A DNA stretch of 64,000 nucleotides from CAZSAT01 sp964604675 (GCA_964604675.1 CAZSAT010000003.1:1-64000); one strand, 5' to 3'. Shown: positions 9,232 to 18,524, counted from the stretch's first letter. A program made the numbers and translations. Notes: generated from the letters alone by a model not told the origin.

Positions 9232-10082
9232 GCGATGGCCCAGGCGTCCGTCTCGGTCTCGTCGCGGGTAAGCAGCAGGTAGCCGCGGCTGAAGCCCACC
9301 GACCACGTGGAATACGCCAGCGGCACCGTGACGAGCACCCCGACGCACAACATCACCACGCCCACGATGGTGGCGAAGATCTGCAGGAGACCGGCCACCA
9401 GGAGGTAGACGAGGATCTCGATCCGACGGCCGCGCGCGAGGTCCCAGCTGCGGTCGACCGCCTGGCGTCCCGATCGCTGGTCGAAGACCACCGCGTGCTC
9501 ACCGAGCGCGAGCCCCATGGTCACGTACAGGCACGCCGGGATGCACAAGAGCGCCAGCGCCATCCCTCCGGCCACCATCAGCGTGGTGTCTTCCTGCAAG
9601 ACGCCCATCGCCAACACGGCACCGCCGGGCGCCGCGCTCACGATGAAGGTCGAGACGAGGAACACGGTCTTCAAGATCTTGAACACCGCCATGTCGAGGA
9701 AGCGGTCGCCACCGTCGAACAGCGCGCTCGAGCTGCCCTGCCCGGTGCGCAGCGTCTCCTCGTGGAGCTTCAGGAAGCCCCCGTGGATGAAGCAGCGAAG
9801 CGCGAACACGGCGAGCACCAGGGCCAGCACCACCGCCAGACCCAGGACGACCGCGGCCGCCACGCCCGCGTCGAGTGCGCCCAGGTCCCCCGCGCCGTTC
9901 AGGAGCTGTTCCCAGTCGATGTCGGGGAGCTCGTCCTCCGAGCCGCCACCGCCTCCGCCACCGCCTCCGCCCTCGGTGCAGCTCATCAGGAGCCCACCGA
10001 GCCACATGGGCACCAGGGCGGCGTGCACGGCCTTCCAGCCCAAGCCGAAGCCAGGGCCGACGGCGAAGGGGGCTTCCGTCAC
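9228..10082 (-). CDS. polytopic membrane protein with a deca-glycine run
   Basis: I place the start at the GTG at 10082, which overlaps the TGA of the acyl-CoA synthetase (GTGA), giving 284 residues. An N-terminal hydrophobic segment ends in LLMSC, followed by a run of ten glycines encoded by ggcggaggcggt-type repeats and an acidic linker. At least four further hydrophobic segments follow (near residues 70-95, 145-175, 180-205 and 225-260). The later part recalls bacterial membrane proteins related to the GDPD membrane region, but I cannot assign a function. Co-transcription with the acyl-CoA synthetase suggests a membrane or lipid role. The glycine run probably acts as a flexible linker and may be length-variable. 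Confidence 0.65.
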   Translation of the reverse strand: MTEAPFAVGPGFGLGWKAVHAALVPMWLGGLLMSCTEGGGGGGGGGGSEDELPDIDWEQLLNGAGDLGALDAGVAAAVVLGLAVVLALVLAVFALRCFIHGGFLKLHEETLRTGQGSSSALFDGGDRFLDMAVFKILKTVFLVSTFIVSAAPGGAVLAMGVLQEDTTLMVAGGMALALLCIPACLYVTMGLALGEHAVVFDQRSGRQAVDRSWDLARGRRIEILVYLLVAGLLQIFATIVGVVMLCVGVLVTVPLAYSTWSVGFSRGYLLLTRDETETDAWAIA

Positions 10083-11743
10083 GCGAACAACACCTTCTGC
10101 TTCTCGTCGAACCACCCGGCCATCTGGGGACCGTAGGTGTCTTCGATCATGGCGCGCTTCAGCTTCATGGTCGGGGTGAGGAAGCCGTTCTCGATGGTCC
10201 AGTCCTCCGGCACCACGGCCACGAAGGCGAGGCGCTCGTGGTGGTCGACGCGCCCGTTGATCTCACCGAGGAGGGACTCCAGCTCGCCGACGAGTGCGTC
10301 GCGCTCGCCGCTCGCGAGGCGCTCCCGTCCCTCCGGGCTCGGCATGACCAGCACGAAGGCCGAAGGGTGACCGGAACCGGTCACACAGGCCGCTTCGATC
10401 TCGGGGTGCACCAGCACCTGGTTCTCGATCGGCGCTGGGGCCACGTACTTGCCCTTCGAGGTCTTGAAGAGCTCCTTGACCCGCCCGGTGATGCGCAGGC
10501 GACCGGTGTCGTCGATCTCGCCGCGGTCGCCGGTCTTGAGCCAGCCGTCGTCGGTGAAGGCCTCCTTCGACTTCTCCTCCTCCTTGTAGTAGCCGAGCAT
10601 GTTGGCCGGGCTCTTGATCTGGATCTCACCGTCGTCGCTGATGCGGCACTCGACGCCGGGGTAGGTCGAGCCGACGTAGCCGACCCGGACCTGGCCGGGC
10701 TTGGTGACGTGCGAGTAGCAGAAGTTCTCGGTCATGCCGTAGCCCTCGAGCAGCTCCAGGCCCAAGGCGCGGTACCAGTCGATGAGCTCGGCGGGGATCG
10801 GCGCCGAGCCCGAGCCAGCGAAGCGCACCTGGTCGAGTCCGAGCGCCCCGAGGACCTTCTTCTTGATGATGCCGCGCACGATCGGGATCTTCAGCAGCGT
10901 GGCGAGCTTCTCCGGCTGCATCTTCTTGTGCACGCCCTGCTGGAACTTCAGCCAGAGACGTGGCACGGACACGAAGAGGGTGGGACGGGCGCGCTGCAGG
11001 TCGGTGGCGAAGGTGTCGAGGCTCTCCGCGAAGTAGACGTGGAAGCCGGCGGAGAGGCTGCCCATCTCGACCACCCACCGCTCGAACACGTGGGAGAGCG
11101 GCAGGTAGGAGAGCATGCGGTCGCTCGGCCGGGTCTCGAGCACCTTGCCCACGCCTTCCGCGGCGATGGCCATGGAGCCGAACGACAGCATCGCGCCCTT
11201 CGGGTTGCCCGTGGTGCCCGAGGTGTAGACGAGGGTGGCGACGTCGTCGGCGGTCCACGTGGCCACGTCGGCCAGCGGCTCGTTCTCCTTGACCAGGGTG
11301 TCCCAGTCGAAGGCGTAGTCCTCGTCTGCGGGCGCGAGTGGCATGCCGATCATCTTCATGTCCGACGGCACGCCCGGCTTGGCCTCGGCCCACACGTCGA
11401 GCTTGCCGACAAAGAGCAACTTCGACTCGCTGTGGTCCAGCGTGTAGCGCACCGTCTCCGGCCCCAAGGTCGGGTACAGCGGGATCGACACGTGCCCAGC
11501 CATCCAGATCGCCAGGTCAGCCATCAGCCACCACGCCGTGTTCTTCGACATCAGCGCGATGTGCGACTTCTCCGGCAGATCCTGCGAGCGGAGCCAGCTG
11601 GCGATGCAGCGCGCTTCGTGCATGGCCTCCTTCCACGTGTAGGTCTTGACCTCACCGCCGCCCAGGGGCTGGGTCAGCCAGGGGGTGTCGGGGCTGGTCT
11701 TCTCCCAGTGGAGGGCGCTCTCGAGTGCGAGACGGGTGGCCAT
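10079..11743 (-). CDS. long-chain-fatty-acid-CoA ligase (AMP-forming)
   Basis: This 554-residue ANL-superfamily enzyme activates fatty acids with ATP and CoA through an acyl-adenylate. The P-loop YTSGTTGNPKGAML lies near residue 170; EGYGMTEN, KTGDRGEID and GRVKELFKTSKGKYVAP carry the remaining adenylation signatures, including the hinge Asp/Arg and the catalytic Lys region. The FKTSKGKYVAP block is typical of long-chain acyl-CoA synthetases (FadD15/ACSL-like). The ATG is preceded by AGGAG at six bases. The gene lies downstream of a PlsC-like acyltransferase on the same strand, so both may feed phospholipid synthesis or remodelling. It is followed by a translationally coupled membrane protein. 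Chain-length preference cannot be read from sequence. Confidence 0.92.
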   Translation of the reverse strand: MATRLALESALHWEKTSPDTPWLTQPLGGGEVKTYTWKEAMHEARCIASWLRSQDLPEKSHIALMSKNTAWWLMADLAIWMAGHVSIPLYPTLGPETVRYTLDHSESKLLFVGKLDVWAEAKPGVPSDMKMIGMPLAPADEDYAFDWDTLVKENEPLADVATWTADDVATLVYTSGTTGNPKGAMLSFGSMAIAAEGVGKVLETRPSDRMLSYLPLSHVFERWVVEMGSLSAGFHVYFAESLDTFATDLQRARPTLFVSVPRLWLKFQQGVHKKMQPEKLATLLKIPIVRGIIKKKVLGALGLDQVRFAGSGSAPIPAELIDWYRALGLELLEGYGMTENFCYSHVTKPGQVRVGYVGSTYPGVECRISDDGEIQIKSPANMLGYYKEEEKSKEAFTDDGWLKTGDRGEIDDTGRLRITGRVKELFKTSKGKYVAPAPIENQVLVHPEIEAACVTGSGHPSAFVLVMPSPEGRERLASGERDALVGELESLLGEINGRVDHHERLAFVAVVPEDWTIENGFLTPTMKLKRAMIEDTYGPQMAGWFDEKQKVLFA

Positions 11744-11820
11744 GGCAGGCTCCTGGGCAGGCGGGACGAACCCGCGGCAAGCGTTGGACGAAGGGTCCGT
11801 ATCCCGCTGTCCGCGCGGCG

Positions 11821-12552
11821 CTATCCGCCCTCAGTCGACGGGGCCGGTCCATCCTCCAGCCACCGCTGGTAGGCGGCGTGCAGCGCGAGGGCGTCGGCGC
11901 CGGCGTCGCCGGTGGGTCGGACCGGTGCGTGGACCTCGACCGTCAGGACGCCGGGCCGCACGCGCCAGTCGCCGCGGGGACAGAGCCGGTGGGCGCCGTG
12001 CACGACCACGGGCACGATGTCGGCGTCGGCCTGGGCGGCCAGGTGGAAGGGCCCCTTCTTGAATGGCGCGACGCGTCCGTCCGGACTGCGGGTGCCCTCC
12101 GGGCTGACCAGCACGGTGAGGCGGCCCTGCCGGACCCGCTCGGCGGCGCCTCGCATCGCGTCGATCGCGCTGGCCTTCCCGCGGTGCAGGAAGATGGTGC
12201 CGATCAGCAGGAACACCAGGTTCATGGGGGGCATCCAGAGCACCTCCCGCTTCATCACCGGGCACGGTCGTGGCGCCGCCACCGCCCCCACCGCGACGAG
12301 ATCGAGGGTGGAGCTGTGGTTGATCACGAGCACCCGCGGGCGGTCCCCCTCCAGGTGCTCGCGCCCGGAGATCTGCACGTCGATGCCCGCGCACGCGGCC
12401 GCCAACTGCGCCCACGTCGGCTGGAGCCACCGGAGGAGCGGTGGGCGGAGCCGTCCGGCGCTGAGCACGATGAGCGGTGCGAGGACCAGGAGGCAGACCA
12501 GCGTGAACAGGGCCATCACGCTCCAGGTCCACAGCGAGCGAGCGGCCACCAT
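11821..12552 (-). CDS. 1-acyl-sn-glycerol-3-phosphate acyltransferase-like protein (PlsC family)
   Basis: The 243-residue protein has an N-terminal hydrophobic segment and the HX4D acyltransferase motif (NHSSTLD, near residue 78), followed by block III, PEGTRS, near residue 150. These identify the PlsC/LPLAT family, which transfers an acyl chain from acyl-CoA or acyl-ACP to lysophosphatidic acid or a related lysolipid at the inner membrane. The substrate is unproven. The acyl-CoA synthetase gene lies 77 bases downstream. The start ATG is six bases from CATACT, a -10-like box shared with the divergent barrel gene, and has no Shine-Dalgarno sequence, so the transcript may be leaderless. Confidence 0.87.
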   Translation of the reverse strand: MVAARSLWTWSVMALFTLVCLLVLAPLIVLSAGRLRPPLLRWLQPTWAQLAAACAGIDVQISGREHLEGDRPRVLVINHSSTLDLVAVGAVAAPRPCPVMKREVLWMPPMNLVFLLIGTIFLHRGKASAIDAMRGAAERVRQGRLTVLVSPEGTRSPDGRVAPFKKGPFHLAAQADADIVPVVVHGAHRLCPRGDWRVRPGVLTVEVHAPVRPTGDAGADALALHAAYQRWLEDGPAPSTEGG

Positions 12553-12558
12553 GGACGC

Positions 12559-12566
12559 AGTATGCT
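12559..12566. promoter_or_regulatory. overlapping divergent -10 boxes
   Basis: Only 20 bases separate the divergent starts at 12552 and 12573. TATGCT (12561-12566, plus strand) ends six bases before the GTG of the barrel gene, and CATACT (12564-12559, minus strand) ends six bases before the ATG of the acyltransferase. The two hexamers overlap, so polymerase could occupy only one direction at a time. Both messages would be leaderless. No convincing -35 is visible inside the flanking coding regions. Confidence 0.5.
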
Positions 12567-12572
12567 CCCGCC

Positions 12573-13712
12573 GTGCTCGCCCTGCTCGTCACCCTGGCCG
12601 CCGCGGAGGACCTCGCCCGCGGCGAGAAGGGTGCCCGTGCCTGGTTGGCCACCCCCCTCATCGCCTACGACTCCAACCTCGGTGCGGGGGCGGGCGCCTA
12701 CGGAGAGTACGTCAAGGGCGACCCGCCCGAGGGCTTGCCGTTTCGGTACAAGGTGGCGCTGCAGCTGTTCGCGACCACCGGTGGGTACAAGCACCCCTAC
12801 CTCCGTGCCGATGTGCCCGGTGTCGGCGGCACCGGGCTGCGCCTGGGCGGCAAGCTCGGTTGGAAGGGCTGGTCCCAGGCGCCCTGGTACGGGCTCGGCA
12901 ACGACAGCCGCTTGGACCCGTCCTGGGACGAGACCACGACGTTCTGGGAGATGGATCGCCGCGAGTCGGCCCTCACGGTGCGTGTGGAGCTCGGCGACAC
13001 CTGGCGCGTGGAAGGCGGTGCGGAGGTCACCCGTGAAGGGGTGGCGGTGTACCCCGGGAGCCTGCTCGAGCGCGACCTGCCGGCGGGCGTGACCGGCGGG
13101 CGTTTCGTGGTGGTCAAGGCGGGCCTTCGCCACGACACCCGCGAGGATGAGATCGACCCCTGGGACGGGCACCTGGCGGAGCTGGCCGTGCGCGCCGCGG
13201 GCCCCTGGACCGGCTCGGACCTCGACGAGCTCGGGGTGTACACGAGCTTCAGCGCCTGGACCCTCTTCGGCGAGCGCACGGTCCTCGCCGGACGGGTGCT
13301 CGCCGATCTCGCGGCACCCGAGGCGCCCTTCTGGCGGATGTCCGAGCTCGGGGGGTTCTCGCGCGGTGTGGTCGGCGGTCGCTGGTTGTTGCGGGGGCTC
13401 GCGGAACACCGACTTGCAGGTGACGTGGTCGCGGCGACGCAGGCCGAGGCGCGGGTGAGCACCTTCACCTGGACCCTTCGCGAGACGCACACACGCTGGC
13501 TCCTCTGTCCCTTTGTGGACCTCGGGCAGGTGTGGATGTGGGACGAGGTGCCGGTGGTCGATCCCCACGTCACGGGAGGGGCCGGACTCCGCATCGTGCT
13601 CAACGGTCTGTTGGTGCTGCGTGCCGACGCGGGTGTGGCCCGCGAGCGCCTCGTGGACGGAGCGCGCTCGTGGCAGCCGCAGGTGTACGTGCTCGGGGAC
13701 CATCCCTTCTGA
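12573..13712 (+). CDS. Omp85/BamA-type outer-membrane barrel protein
   Basis: The GTG start gives 379 residues with a short signal-like N-terminus (LALLVTLAAA). The body alternates hydrophobic and polar residues like a beta barrel. Motifs recall the surface-antigen (D15) barrel of the Omp85 superfamily: GLGND near residue 108, a DTREDEIDPWDG segment near 190 that resembles the usual DTRD..P..G strand, and a GGFSRGVVGG turn near 263. No POTRA domains are present, so it is a barrel-only member. It may insert or export a protein or lipid in the outer membrane. Its divergent neighbour is a PlsC-like acyltransferase. The family call is moderate because barrel sequences diverge strongly. Confidence 0.65.
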   Translation: MLALLVTLAAAEDLARGEKGARAWLATPLIAYDSNLGAGAGAYGEYVKGDPPEGLPFRYKVALQLFATTGGYKHPYLRADVPGVGGTGLRLGGKLGWKGWSQAPWYGLGNDSRLDPSWDETTTFWEMDRRESALTVRVELGDTWRVEGGAEVTREGVAVYPGSLLERDLPAGVTGGRFVVVKAGLRHDTREDEIDPWDGHLAELAVRAAGPWTGSDLDELGVYTSFSAWTLFGERTVLAGRVLADLAAPEAPFWRMSELGGFSRGVVGGRWLLRGLAEHRLAGDVVAATQAEARVSTFTWTLRETHTRWLLCPFVDLGQVWMWDEVPVVDPHVTGGAGLRIVLNGLLVLRADAGVARERLVDGARSWQPQVYVLGDHPF

Positions 13713-13717
13713 GGGCC

Positions 13718-13723
13718 TATACT
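13718..13723 (+). promoter_or_regulatory. -10 box TATACT upstream of hybrid kinase
   Basis: TATACT lies just after the stop of the barrel gene. It is four bases before an in-frame GTG (13728) and sixteen before the ATG at 13740. It is close to the sigma-70 consensus and rare in such GC-rich sequence. No clear -35 is seen. Confidence 0.45.
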
Positions 13724-13739
13724 GGTGGTGGGACGGCAG

Positions 13740-15347
13740 ATGGCTCGAGAACCCACGCGCGAGGAACTCATCGAGGAGCTCGAACGGCTCCGCACCGAGC
13801 GCCTCTTCCTGGAACGCGTGCTCGACCACGTCCCGAACATGATCTTCGTCAAGGAAGCCGGTGAGCTGCGCTTCGTGCGCTTCAACCGGGCCGGTGAGGA
13901 CCTGCTCGGCTTCCAACGCGAAGACCTGATCGGCAAGAACGACTTCGACTTCTTCCCCGAGGAGGAGGCGAAGTTCTTTGTCGACAAGGATCGCGAGGTG
14001 CTCGCCGGCACCACGGTGCTCGACATTCCCGAAGAACCGATCCACACGGCCAACGGCGAGCGCTGGCTGCACACCCAGAAGGTGCCGATCCGCGGCGAAC
14101 ACGGCCAGCCGCTCTACCTCCTCGGCATCTCCGAGGACATCACGGAGCGCCGGAACGCGGCGGCGGAGCTGGCGCGGAGCCAGGAGCGCCTCGCGGCGGA
14201 GAAGCTGGAGGCGCGTCTCCTGCAGGCGCAGAAGCTGGAGAGCCTGGGGGTGCTCGCCGGCGGTGTTGCGCACGACTTCAACAACCTGCTCGTGGGCATC
14301 CTGGGCAACGCTTCGCTGGCCCTCGCCGAGCTCGAGGCTGCCCATCCGGCGAACCGTGCCGTCCAGATGGTCGAGAAGTCCGCGCGCATGGCGTCGGAGC
14401 TCACCCGGCAGTTGCTCGCCTATTCGGGTCAGGGTCGGTACGTCGTCGAGCGGCTGGTGCTGTCCGAGCTGGTTCGGGAGATGGCGGCCCTGCTCGAGGT
14501 CACCGTGGCGCGCCGTGCCACGCTGCGCCTGGAGCTTGCGGACGAAGGCGTGGTCGAGGCCGATGCCCTCCAGATGCGTCAGCTGCTGCTGAACCTGCTC
14601 ACCAACGCCGCGGAGGCCACCGAAGGCGTGGACACGGCCGTCGTCACCGTGTCGAGCGCCGTCGTCGATGCCGACGCCGCGTACCTCGACCAGCTGGATC
14701 TGGCGCTGGAGCTGCGCCAGGGCACCTACGTGGTGCTGGAGGTCAGCGACAACGGCTGCGGCATGGACTCCGACACCCGGCGGCGGATGTTCGACCCCTT
14801 CTTCACCACGAAGGAGCGTGGCCACGGGCTCGGCCTCGCCGCTGCGCTCGGCATCGTGCGCGGTCACGGGGGCGGTGTGCGGGTGTACTCCGAACCCGGT
14901 CGAGGAACGACCATCAAGGTGCTCCTGCCATGTGTGCAGGCCGAGGCGGGCACCTTCCCCTTGCAGCGGGAGGCCCCCCGTGACCTCAGCGGCTGCCGGG
15001 TGCTCGTGGTGGACGACCACGAGGTGGTCCGGGACTTTGCATGCCGGGCACTGCGTGCGGCGGGTGCGGACGTCATGGCGGCGGCCGATGGCGCCGAGGC
15101 GCTCGGGCGCTACGAAGACAGCGTCGACGTGGTGGTCTTGGACATGTCGATGCCCGGGCTCAGCGGCCCCGAGGTGTTCGCCGAGCTGCGAGCCCTCGAC
15201 CCCGAGGTCCGGGTCGTGCTGTCCAGCGGCTACAGCGAGCTGGAGGCCACACGGCGCTTCGAGGGCAACGGCCTCGCGGGCTTCCTGCCCAAGCCCTACA
15301 CGATCTCCGAGTTGATCGAGTCGGTGAAGGCGGCGGGTTCGGACTGA
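13740..15347 (+). CDS. PAS hybrid sensor histidine kinase
   Basis: I prefer the ATG at 13740; GTG codons at 13725 and 13728 are in frame. The 535-residue protein has a short coiled coil (EELIEELERL), a PAS domain at about 25-140 ending in EDITERR, a coiled coil, a HisKA box with His178 (AHDFNNLL, the HDFNN subtype), an ATPase domain (LLNLLTNAAEA, DNGCGM, GHGLGLA) to about 400, and a C-terminal receiver with LDMSMPG carrying the phospho-acceptor Asp and KPY near the end. No membrane segment is visible, so the PAS domain probably senses a cytoplasmic signal. An upstream TATACT box supports its own promoter. No cognate regulator lies nearby. Confidence 0.9.
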   Translation: MAREPTREELIEELERLRTERLFLERVLDHVPNMIFVKEAGELRFVRFNRAGEDLLGFQREDLIGKNDFDFFPEEEAKFFVDKDREVLAGTTVLDIPEEPIHTANGERWLHTQKVPIRGEHGQPLYLLGISEDITERRNAAAELARSQERLAAEKLEARLLQAQKLESLGVLAGGVAHDFNNLLVGILGNASLALAELEAAHPANRAVQMVEKSARMASELTRQLLAYSGQGRYVVERLVLSELVREMAALLEVTVARRATLRLELADEGVVEADALQMRQLLLNLLTNAAEATEGVDTAVVTVSSAVVDADAAYLDQLDLALELRQGTYVVLEVSDNGCGMDSDTRRRMFDPFFTTKERGHGLGLAAALGIVRGHGGGVRVYSEPGRGTTIKVLLPCVQAEAGTFPLQREAPRDLSGCRVLVVDDHEVVRDFACRALRAAGADVMAAADGAEALGRYEDSVDVVVLDMSMPGLSGPEVFAELRALDPEVRVVLSSGYSELEATRRFEGNGLAGFLPKPYTISELIESVKAAGSD

Positions 15348-15357
15348 CGACGGCCGG

Positions 15358-17295
15358 CTACGGGGAGCTCCGAGGCACGACCAGGGCGCCGGCCGCCCCG
15401 AACACCCAGGTGCGCCCAGCGCGGTCGACGCGTGCCCCCTGGACCGCGCCCACGCCCTCCGCCGCCTCGGCTCCGAGCAGGGCTGCGCCTCCCGACACGT
15501 GCACGATGTCGCCCGCGTCGGTGACCGCGAGCGTGCCGGCCAACGCGGCGATGGCTGCCTCGGTCCCCGCGATGCTGGCCACCTCGCCGCTCTCCGGGTC
15601 CAGCAGCTGCACGCCACGTGCCGTGCCCACCCAGAGCCCCCCAGACCGCGGCGCGAGGGCGGTGGGCACCCCGGTCTGGAGGTAGTCCCGCTGCTCGCCC
15701 CCCGGCGAAAGCCGGACCACCCGCTGCCCGGCTGCCGCCCAGATCGCGTTGCCGTCCGAGGCCAGCTGCGTGACGCTGCCGAGCTCGGCCACCGGGACGA
15801 AGCGGTCGGCGCGCGCCTCGTAGCGAAGCAGTCCATTTCTCGTGCCGACGTGGAGCGCGCCGTGGAGCGTCGCTGCCTGGGCGGTGTCGGGGAGGTCGAC
15901 CCGGTGCACACGCCCCCTGCGCACGGACCAGACATGCTCCTCGCCAACGACCCAGAGGGTGTCGCCGCTCTCTTCCAGGGAGACGATGGGCCCCGGGAGG
16001 GCGAGGGCATCGCGCCACCCGCGCGGCAGGCGCCCGAGGGCCGCCAGTCCCTCGTCGCCACCGATCAGCGCCCAGCCACCGTCGCCGAGGACCGCCTTCA
16101 CGCCGCCCACGCTGGCGGTGGGGGACAGCGGCCAGGGGACCACGATCGCTTCGTCCGGCCACGCCAGGGCGAGGCCGCGGGAGGTCCCGACCCAGAGCTT
16201 GCCGGGGGGACCGGGTTCCACCTCGTAGACCTGGTCCGAGGGGAGTCCGTGGGCCCGTCCCCACAGCGCCTGTTCGCCGTCGGTGTCGCTCAGCGCCGCG
16301 AGCCCCTGGTCGCTGGCCGCCCACAGGGTGCTGCCGTCGCGGTGCATGGCGAAGACATGGCCATCGCCCCGCTGCCAGAACGGGGACAGCACCCCCTCCT
16401 CGAGGCGCAACACCCCCTCACCCTGGGTGGCGAGGTAGGTGCGGGGGGGGCGCAGGTCCAGATCCCAGACCTTCACGTCGTCCCCGACCCCCTCGATCGG
16501 CTCGCCCTCGGGCAGGCCCCGCAGGCCTTCGTAGGCCACCCAGGTGCGCTGATCGGCCCCGGTGCCGATCCAGAACACCGACCAGGGCTCGAGCACGCGC
16601 TCGACGGCGTCCCCGCGGAGGTGGCCCAGGCCTCGGTAGGTGCCCACCCACAGTCCGTCGTCCGAGGGGCGCAAGGCCTGCACCCAGTCGTCCGGGAGAC
16701 CGTCACCAGCGTCGAAGACCCGTTGCACCTCGTCGTCGACGAGCAAGGCCAGGCCCCGCTCCGTGCCCACCCAGAGCCGGTCGCCCTCCACGGCCACGAC
16801 GTTGACACCGGCCGCCGGAAGGCCGTCGAGGCGACCGAGGCTGGCCACCGCCAGATCGTCCTGATCCACGAGCGCCAGCCCCCCTTCGAGCAGGGCCGCC
16901 CAGGCGCCGCCGCGCACGGGCGCGATGTCCGCCACGACCGGGCCGGGAAGCCCCTCCTGCAGCCTGGCCAGGTCGCCGGGGCCCAGAGCGCTCCACGGCA
17001 CGATCGGCTCGCTGGGAACCCCTCCCTCGAGGCGCACGCGCACACGGGTGCCGCTTGGAAGCGCACGGGTCGTCAGCCCGGGCTCGCCGCGTGCGACGAC
17101 CTTCCAGCGCCCGGCCAGCTCGGCCTCGACGACTCCCGGCCGATCGGCCTGGTCCCACCACACCCGCACCGCTCGCTTCGCCGCGTCGAGGTCCGAGAAG
17201 GTGTCGGGCGCGGCCACCACCGCCCGCGCGTGCCGCGGCGGACGGAGGCCTTCGTCGACGGGGAGCGCTGCCAGCGCGGCCGGCAACCACCACAT
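15358..17295 (-). CDS. exported beta-propeller protein with WVGT repeats
   Basis: The start is the ATG at 17295, sharing one base with the TGA of the DUF362 gene (TGATG). The 645-residue product begins with a signal-like MWWLPAALAALP. Repeats of the form LWVGT.RGLALL recur through the chain, the pattern of two-component-regulator propeller (Reg_prop) or YVTN-type blades. At least a dozen such blades can be traced, enough for one or two propellers. There is no kinase or DNA-binding part, so it is probably a periplasmic or surface scaffold or sensor domain. A frame open upstream of this ATG runs antisense-free into the DUF362 gene and is not used. Function is unknown. Confidence 0.7.
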   Translation of the reverse strand: MWWLPAALAALPVDEGLRPPRHARAVVAAPDTFSDLDAAKRAVRVWWDQADRPGVVEAELAGRWKVVARGEPGLTTRALPSGTRVRVRLEGGVPSEPIVPWSALGPGDLARLQEGLPGPVVADIAPVRGGAWAALLEGGLALVDQDDLAVASLGRLDGLPAAGVNVVAVEGDRLWVGTERGLALLVDDEVQRVFDAGDGLPDDWVQALRPSDDGLWVGTYRGLGHLRGDAVERVLEPWSVFWIGTGADQRTWVAYEGLRGLPEGEPIEGVGDDVKVWDLDLRPPRTYLATQGEGVLRLEEGVLSPFWQRGDGHVFAMHRDGSTLWAASDQGLAALSDTDGEQALWGRAHGLPSDQVYEVEPGPPGKLWVGTSRGLALAWPDEAIVVPWPLSPTASVGGVKAVLGDGGWALIGGDEGLAALGRLPRGWRDALALPGPIVSLEESGDTLWVVGEEHVWSVRRGRVHRVDLPDTAQAATLHGALHVGTRNGLLRYEARADRFVPVAELGSVTQLASDGNAIWAAAGQRVVRLSPGGEQRDYLQTGVPTALAPRSGGLWVGTARGVQLLDPESGEVASIAGTEAAIAALAGTLAVTDAGDIVHVSGGAALLGAEAAEGVGAVQGARVDRAGRTWVFGAAGALVVPRSSP

Positions 17296-18524
17296 CAGAG
17301 TTGCTCGACGACGGCCTTGTAGCGGTCCACCTGACGGCTCAGGTGGTTCATGGCCCCCTCCACCTCGAGCGCGTCTTCGGGGCAGACCCACCAGCAGTAC
17401 AGGCACTGGATGCAGTCCTCGGCATCGGTCTTCACACCGATCTCGTCGCGCTTCAGGTGCGTGGGGCAGAAGTCCTCGCAGCGCTGGCAGTCGCCGCAGG
17501 CCTCGCCGTTCCGCCCCACCAGCCGCATCGTGTCGTCGTCGAGGGCGTACACGTCCTGGATGATCTTGAGCTTGTAGGCGCCCTCGAGGACCTTCTGGTT
17601 GTTCAGGGCCGGACGCACGGCGAGCTTCAGCCAGTACAGGCTCTTGGCCTCCGACAGCTCGGCGAGCTTGCTGCGGACCGGCGCCCGCTTGATGGGCCGC
17701 AGGATCGGCACGGTGGCCGCGACCTGCTCGACCAGGGCGTCGGTGACGTAGCCGGCGTCCCGCGCGTGCACGAGGTAGCCGACGTCGTCGAGCGGCACGT
17801 CGATGAGGCGGCAGACGACCACATCGTTGACGAAGGCCGAGTCCGACGCGAGGAGGTGGCCGAAGCGGAAGGGCTCGCCATCGCCGGGACCGTTGCCCTC
17901 CATGCCCACCAGGCCGTCCACCACGATGAGGTTCGGAAGGACCGCCTCGTTGATGGCCAGGATGTTGTGCGCCAGGTCGAAGTGCATGTGGCGCTTGGCC
18001 TTGCCCCGGCAGATGCCGACCCAGTTCTTCATCGCGCACGAGATGCCGGCTTCGGCGTGCGTCTTGATCTTGGGCACGCTGATCAGGAAGTCGGCCTTCA
18101 CGACCGTGTCGGCCACCACCGGTCGGGCGCCGGCCTGCAGCACCATCGGGGTGCCCTCGTCGCGGTTCAGGTCGACCACGTCGATGCCGTAGCGCTCGCC
18201 GAGCGTTCCGATGCGCAGGCGCTTGAAGCCATCGATGCCCCGGCGCGCCATGCCGATGTTGGACCCGTCCGCCACGCACAGGTTGCGGTAGCCGCGGTTC
18301 TGGAGGCCCTCGACGAGGCTGCAGAGCACCCGGAGGTCCGCGCAGTTGCCGGTCAACGCGACCAGGTCGTTGTTCAGGTTGGGCTTGAGCACGATGCGCG
18401 CGTCGAGGTCTTCCGGCAGCGTGTGCGCCCAGTCGCTCAGGATCTGCTCGACCGTGACCTTGACCTCGGCGGTGGTCCAGGCTTCGTGCACGTCGACCGT
18501 GCCGTCTTGGAAGGCGTAGCGCAT
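17295..18524 (-). CDS. DUF362 protein with two 4Fe-4S clusters
   Basis: The 409-residue protein has a DUF362 core: KPNLNND near residue 53, SVPKIKTH near 150 and GISCAMKNWVG shortly after. Near the C-terminus are two ferredoxin motifs, CGDCQRCEDFCP (about residue 340) and CIQCLYCWWVCP (about 372), each CxxCxxCxxxCP and able to bind one 4Fe-4S cluster. DUF362 proteins are iron-sulfur proteins of unclear function. The gene lies 6 bases after the stop of a glycosyltransferase gene and overlaps the start of a propeller gene, suggesting one transcription unit. TATAGA five bases before the ATG could serve as an internal -10. No redox partner is apparent nearby. Confidence 0.88.
   Translation of the reverse strand: MRYAFQDGTVDVHEAWTTAEVKVTVEQILSDWAHTLPEDLDARIVLKPNLNNDLVALTGNCADLRVLCSLVEGLQNRGYRNLCVADGSNIGMARRGIDGFKRLRIGTLGERYGIDVVDLNRDEGTPMVLQAGARPVVADTVVKADFLISVPKIKTHAEAGISCAMKNWVGICRGKAKRHMHFDLAHNILAINEAVLPNLIVVDGLVGMEGNGPGDGEPFRFGHLLASDSAFVNDVVVCRLIDVPLDDVGYLVHARDAGYVTDALVEQVAATVPILRPIKRAPVRSKLAELSEAKSLYWLKLAVRPALNNQKVLEGAYKLKIIQDVYALDDDTMRLVGRNGEACGDCQRCEDFCPTHLKRDEIGVKTDAEDCIQCLYCWWVCPEDALEVEGAMNHLSRQVDRYKAVVEQL

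Noticed and set aside
9942..9971. ggcggaggcggt-type triplet repeats as a possible regulatory repeat
   Set aside because: They encode the deca-glycine linker in frame; length variation is possible but there is no sign of a separate element.
15358..18279. A 973-codon minus-strand frame joining the propeller protein with upstream sequence
   Set aside because: The upstream part is an out-of-frame reading of the DUF362 gene. The propeller gene has a good ATG with signal peptide at 17295.
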